Positions 61,047 to 64,000 of a stretch of 64,000 bases of DNA are shown piece after piece. Under the pieces are notes generated by a model. It was not told the origin of the DNA and did no database searches. It saw only the letters and a list, made by a program, of their open reading frames with translations. The stretch is from Anaerolineales bacterium (GTDB taxonomy: Bacteria; Chloroflexota; Anaerolineae; Anaerolineales; Villigracilaceae), in the NCBI GenBank assembly GCA_016789305.1, contig JAEURJ010000007.1, forward strand, positions 186,001 to 250,000, read 5' to 3'. Every line of letters begins with the position of its first letter. Within the stretch, counting starts at the first letter, position 1. The translations under genes were made by a program, and so were the position numbers.

Positions 61047-62204
61047 ATGAAAATCCTCACTGTTCTCACTTATTATCGCCCTCACACTTCCGGGCTGACG
61101 ATCTATGCCGAACGCCTGGCAAAAGCGTTTGTTAAACGCGGCCATGAAGTGACCGTGATGACCACGCAGTATGACCCGTCCCTTCCACGTGAAGAAATGA
61201 TGGATGGCGTTAAAGTCATTCGCGTGCCGGTGGCTGCGCGTGTCAGCAAAGGTGTGATCGCTCCCACTTTTGGTTTGGTCGCCACCAAACTCGTCTGGCA
61301 GCATGATGTTGTTCAGCTGCATCTTCCGCAGTTTGACGCACCCGGTGTTGCGCTGCGCGCCCGCCTTTTTGGAAAACCTGCGGTGCTGACTTATCATTGC
61401 GATCTTTTTCTCACACGCACCTGGTTCAATCGCCTTGTTAATTTTGTGGTTGATTTTCAAAACAATATGGCGGGACGTCTTGCGAATCACATCGTGACCT
61501 ACACACAAGACTACGCGGATCATTCTCCTTATCTCTCGCGCTACGCTTCCAAACTGACCCCGATCCTGCCTCCAGTCGAGTTGCCGGTTCCCACGCCGGA
61601 AGCTGTATCCGCTTTTGCCCATGAACATCACGTGGAAGATAGACGCCCTGTGATTGGGATGGCGGCTCGTTTTGCAGCCGAAAAAGGTGTGGAAGTCTTG
61701 CTGGATGCCATGCCCTCCATTTTGGAGAAATATCCGAAGGCCCAGGTCTTGTTCGCCGGAACCCATGAAAATGTAATGGGAGAGCAGGCATATTCAGATC
61801 GATTAATGCCTCGCATTCACGAGTATGAAATGAAGGGACATTGGAACTTTCTGGGCAATCTGGATCCTGTTCAAATGGCGGCGTTCTATCCAAACCTCGA
61901 TGTGCTCACTGTGCCTTCGTTGAACTCCACGGAAGCTTTTGGCCTGGTTCAGATCGAAGCCATGATGAATGGAGTGCCTTCCGTTCCTTCGGCGCTGCCC
62001 GGAGTGAGGCAGCCTGTCCTGATGCATGGCATGGGGAGAGTCTCCCAAATTGGGGATTCTGCTTCTTTGGCAGAATCAATTCTCGGCGTGCTGGATGAAG
62101 CGGAAAAATATCGCGGCGATGTGGACGCCATAAAAAGGTCGTACGATCCTGATTCCATTGCTCAGGAATATGAAAAGCTGTTTCAAAGGTTGATGAAATC
62201 ATGA
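61047..62204 (+). CDS. Family 4 glycosyltransferase
   Basis: 385 residues from the ATG at 61047; a TTG at 61038 is less likely. The GT-B fold of GT4 enzymes is seen: YYRPHTSGLTIYAERLAKAF at the N-terminus, GMAARFAAEKGVEVLLDAM, and the donor-binding segment NSTEAFGLVQIEAMMNGVP with the E-x7-E motif. It transfers a sugar from a nucleotide donor, probably to a lipid-linked glycan. The methyltransferase gene overlaps its end by 4 bases. Confidence 0.93.
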   Translation: MKILTVLTYYRPHTSGLTIYAERLAKAFVKRGHEVTVMTTQYDPSLPREEMMDGVKVIRVPVAARVSKGVIAPTFGLVATKLVWQHDVVQLHLPQFDAPGVALRARLFGKPAVLTYHCDLFLTRTWFNRLVNFVVDFQNNMAGRLANHIVTYTQDYADHSPYLSRYASKLTPILPPVELPVPTPEAVSAFAHEHHVEDRRPVIGMAARFAAEKGVEVLLDAMPSILEKYPKAQVLFAGTHENVMGEQAYSDRLMPRIHEYEMKGHWNFLGNLDPVQMAAFYPNLDVLTVPSLNSTEAFGLVQIEAMMNGVPSVPSALPGVRQPVLMHGMGRVSQIGDSASLAESILGVLDEAEKYRGDVDAIKRSYDPDSIAQEYEKLFQRLMKS

Positions 62205-62971
62205 GTGTTGAAAATCCAAAAGACTTTCTTTTTGCCCATTTAAAAGACCTTCCTTATTTTCGGGCGTTATTGCGCTCAGTGGAGAGTTTCTATTATCAAG
62301 GCCTGCCCCTGCCTGAACCGATCTACGATGTGGGTTGTGGCGATGGGCATTTTGCGGCCGTCACTTTTGATCAGAAATTAACAGTGGGTCTCGATCCCTG
62401 GCATGGACCCATTCATGAAGCTAAAAAATTTAATGCATATGATTCTTTGGTGGAAGCCGATGGCGCTCTTTCCCCTTTTCCCTCCGATCATTTCGCAAGT
62501 GGATTAAGCAATTCAGTGTTGGAACATATTCCACACATTGACGAAGTGTTAAAAGAGACAGCGCGCGTCCTCAAGCCGGGCGCCCCGTTTTATTTTTGTG
62601 TCCCGAATCATAATCACTTTGACAACCTGCAGCTTTCCAAAGTGCTGGGCAAGGGGTATACCGAATGGTTCCGTGTGATCTCACGTACCAAACACGCGGA
62701 TAGTCCGGAAGTGTGGCAGGAGAGATTGGAACGCGCAGGTTTCACCCTGGAGAAATGGTGGCATTATTTTTCCCCTGCATCTTTACATGTGCTCGAGTGG
62801 GGGCATTATTTCGGGTTACCCTCGGTCGTGGCGCGCGTTTTGACGGGTAAATGGATCATCTCACGCACAAAATGGAACCTTGGATGGATGGAAGGCTTTT
62901 TAAGGAAGTATGCCTCCACGCAGCCTGTTGAAAATGGCACGTACACATTTTTTATCGCTAGAAAAAAATAA
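62201..62971 (+). CDS. SAM-dependent methyltransferase
   Basis: 256 residues. The class I SAM motif is clear (YDVGCGDGHFAAVTF, GLDPW), followed by FASGLSNSVLEHIPHIDEVLKETARVLKPGAPFYF, typical of Methyltransf_11. It overlaps the GT4 gene (ATGA), so it probably modifies the same glycan or lipid intermediate. A short C-terminal extension with aromatic residues may bind substrate. Acceptor unknown. Confidence 0.92.
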   Translation: MSVENPKDFLFAHLKDLPYFRALLRSVESFYYQGLPLPEPIYDVGCGDGHFAAVTFDQKLTVGLDPWHGPIHEAKKFNAYDSLVEADGALSPFPSDHFASGLSNSVLEHIPHIDEVLKETARVLKPGAPFYFCVPNHNHFDNLQLSKVLGKGYTEWFRVISRTKHADSPEVWQERLERAGFTLEKWWHYFSPASLHVLEWGHYFGLPSVVARVLTGKWIISRTKWNLGWMEGFLRKYASTQPVENGTYTFFIARKK

Positions 62972-62993
62972 ATTTGATATTTGGTGAATAATA

Positions 62994-64000
62994 ATGAATG
63001 AACCCTCTGTTCTCGATTATGTGAAATCCATCTTTAAAAGCTGGTCTTCCTTCAAAGACTTCCTCCAGGCCGTCTTTGAAAATAGAGACACAACTGAGAT
63101 GGACGAGTTCCGCGAACTGGAGGAGTTACAGCCAGCCGCTGCCGACGCTGTGATCACTGCTGCATACGGTCCCTGGGCAGTACGCCTGCCATGGCTTGCT
63201 TTAAGTGTATTGATTCTTGCTCTGGCTGGACAATTGTTGTTTGAACCGCCACAACAACTGTACCCTGTTGGTGTGGCCTTGTACGTGATTTCAATCGCGC
63301 TTGCGGTCGTCGTCTTTTCATTAAAAGGCTGGAACATCACCTCTTTACCCGGATATGAAAGACACCTCGACTCTTTTACGGTGCGTTTTTTGCCCTTTGT
63401 GCTTTCTCTTGTTTTCAGCGCGGCAACATTTTATGTCATGTCCGATAATAAATTTACAATATTAAATGTGGCGTTGTGGGTTTTGACCGCCTTATTTCAT
63501 ATTTTTGCCTTTTGGGCTTCGGAGCCGCGCCGTTCAAGCCCAATGGTTGAATCAGGCGATGCAACATCGGGTAAACCTAAAAAGGCGGGGATTTTGATTC
63601 GTTGGGCCTTATTTGCAATAGTTCTTGGGCTGGCTATCTTCTTCGGCTTCCACAAATTGAGCACATTGCCCGGCGATATGACCAGCGATCACGCTGAAAA
63701 GCTGCTGGATGTTTACGATATCACCCAGGGAAAATATTCGATCTTCTTTACGCGGAACACCGGGCGTGAACCTTTGCAGTTTTACCTGACTGCTTTTCTG
63801 GCGCAGTGGTTTGGTGTTTCATTTCTTTCCCTCAAGATCAGCACGGCTTTGATGGGGATGTTGTCTCTTATCTACATATATTTGCTCGGCAGGGAATTGG
63901 GAGGAGAGCGGATCGCGTTCCTGGCCGTGTTGTTTGCGGCCATCGGATGTTGGCCGGTGCTGATCGACAGGATCGGCTTGCGCTTTGCCTACTATCCGCC
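62994..64000 (+). CDS. GT-C (PMT/GT39-like) membrane glycosyltransferase, 3' end cut
   Basis: My translation from ATG 62994 stays open to the window edge (335 codons). An N-terminal cytoplasmic acidic stretch (FRELEELQPAAADA) precedes several membrane segments. The likely catalytic loop is near DMTSDHAEKLLDVYDIT, with the RNTGREPLQFYLTAFLA segment characteristic of GT39/PMT enzymes. It starts 22 bases after the methyltransferase gene and belongs to the same glycan cluster. The remaining C-terminal part lies outside the window. Confidence 0.85.
   Translation, partial: MNEPSVLDYVKSIFKSWSSFKDFLQAVFENRDTTEMDEFRELEELQPAAADAVITAAYGPWAVRLPWLALSVLILALAGQLLFEPPQQLYPVGVALYVISIALAVVVFSLKGWNITSLPGYERHLDSFTVRFLPFVLSLVFSAATFYVMSDNKFTILNVALWVLTALFHIFAFWASEPRRSSPMVESGDATSGKPKKAGILIRWALFAIVLGLAIFFGFHKLSTLPGDMTSDHAEKLLDVYDITQGKYSIFFTRNTGREPLQFYLTAFLAQWFGVSFLSLKISTALMGMLSLIYIYLLGRELGGERIAFLAVLFAAIGCWPVLIDRIGLRFAYYP

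Noticed and set aside
1..64000. CRISPR arrays, IS elements, phage genes, rRNA and tRNA genes
   Set aside because: I looked for regular spaced repeats, transposase motifs and T-loop signatures and saw none; this is by eye, not a search.

Overview
This 64 kb window is chromosomal sequence, roughly half G+C, almost certainly from an uncultured member of the Chloroflexota (class Anaerolineae). That assignment is an inference. It rests on Thr/Pro-rich spacers behind lipoprotein signals, a very large SecA with extra segments, giant ATPase-TPR-BTAD regulators, DUF5317 and Os1348-like genes beside an HD-GYP protein, and many GT-C (PMT-like) membrane glycosyltransferases. I saw no rRNA, tRNA, CRISPR array, transposase or phage gene.

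Layout. 1-4.7 kb: a truncated NarL-type sensor kinase and two tandem GT-C glycosyltransferases. 4.7-16.2 kb (minus strand): one long methionine/one-carbon run. It is headed by a sigma70-like promoter, a SAM-I riboswitch and a terminator, and runs through a YdeI-like gene, an alpha/beta hydrolase, an NTF2-like gene, a small unknown gene, metH, a GT-C protein and a homocysteine methyltransferase-MTHFR fusion; coaX and a polysaccharide deacetylase lipoprotein follow. 16.2-23.6 kb (plus): a molybdate/tungstate uptake locus with an HTH-PBP regulator, a small lipoprotein, a TiaS-like protein, a membrane protein, TupA, PadR, ModA, ModB, TupB and one ATPase. 23.7-30.4 kb: housekeeping and accessory genes, including a PQQ-type dehydrogenase, a NYN nuclease, a steroid-reductase-like protein, a crotonase, an AAC(3)-like protein and an AT-rich AlbA_2 (Schlafen-like) gene. 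30.4-39.9 kb: dnaE, a 1073-aa MalT/BTAD regulator, and a compact cassette of a 47-aa membrane peptide, DUF5317, an Os1348-like protein and PAS-HD-GYP. 40-45.4 kb: recQ and a ComP-like two-component pair. 45.7-53.8 kb: secA, adenosine deaminase and aconitase. 53.9-55.5 kb: an unusual TIR-membrane-TIR-membrane protein. 55.5-64 kb: a membrane protein, lepA, a flippase-like protein, a rhomboid protease, and a surface-glycan cluster of CDP-paratose epimerase-like, GT4, methyltransferase and GT-C genes.

The most interesting parts are the S-box-headed metH operon with a branched palindromic element lodged inside its leader; the Mo/W locus, where two permeases and two binding proteins appear to share one ATPase; the two-TIR membrane protein; and the peptide/DUF5317/Os1348/HD-GYP cassette behind a giant BTAD regulator. 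Several genes also have a TATAAT box only 6-13 bases before the start codon, suggesting leaderless or near-leaderless transcripts. Several non-coding gaps hold branched inverted-repeat elements.
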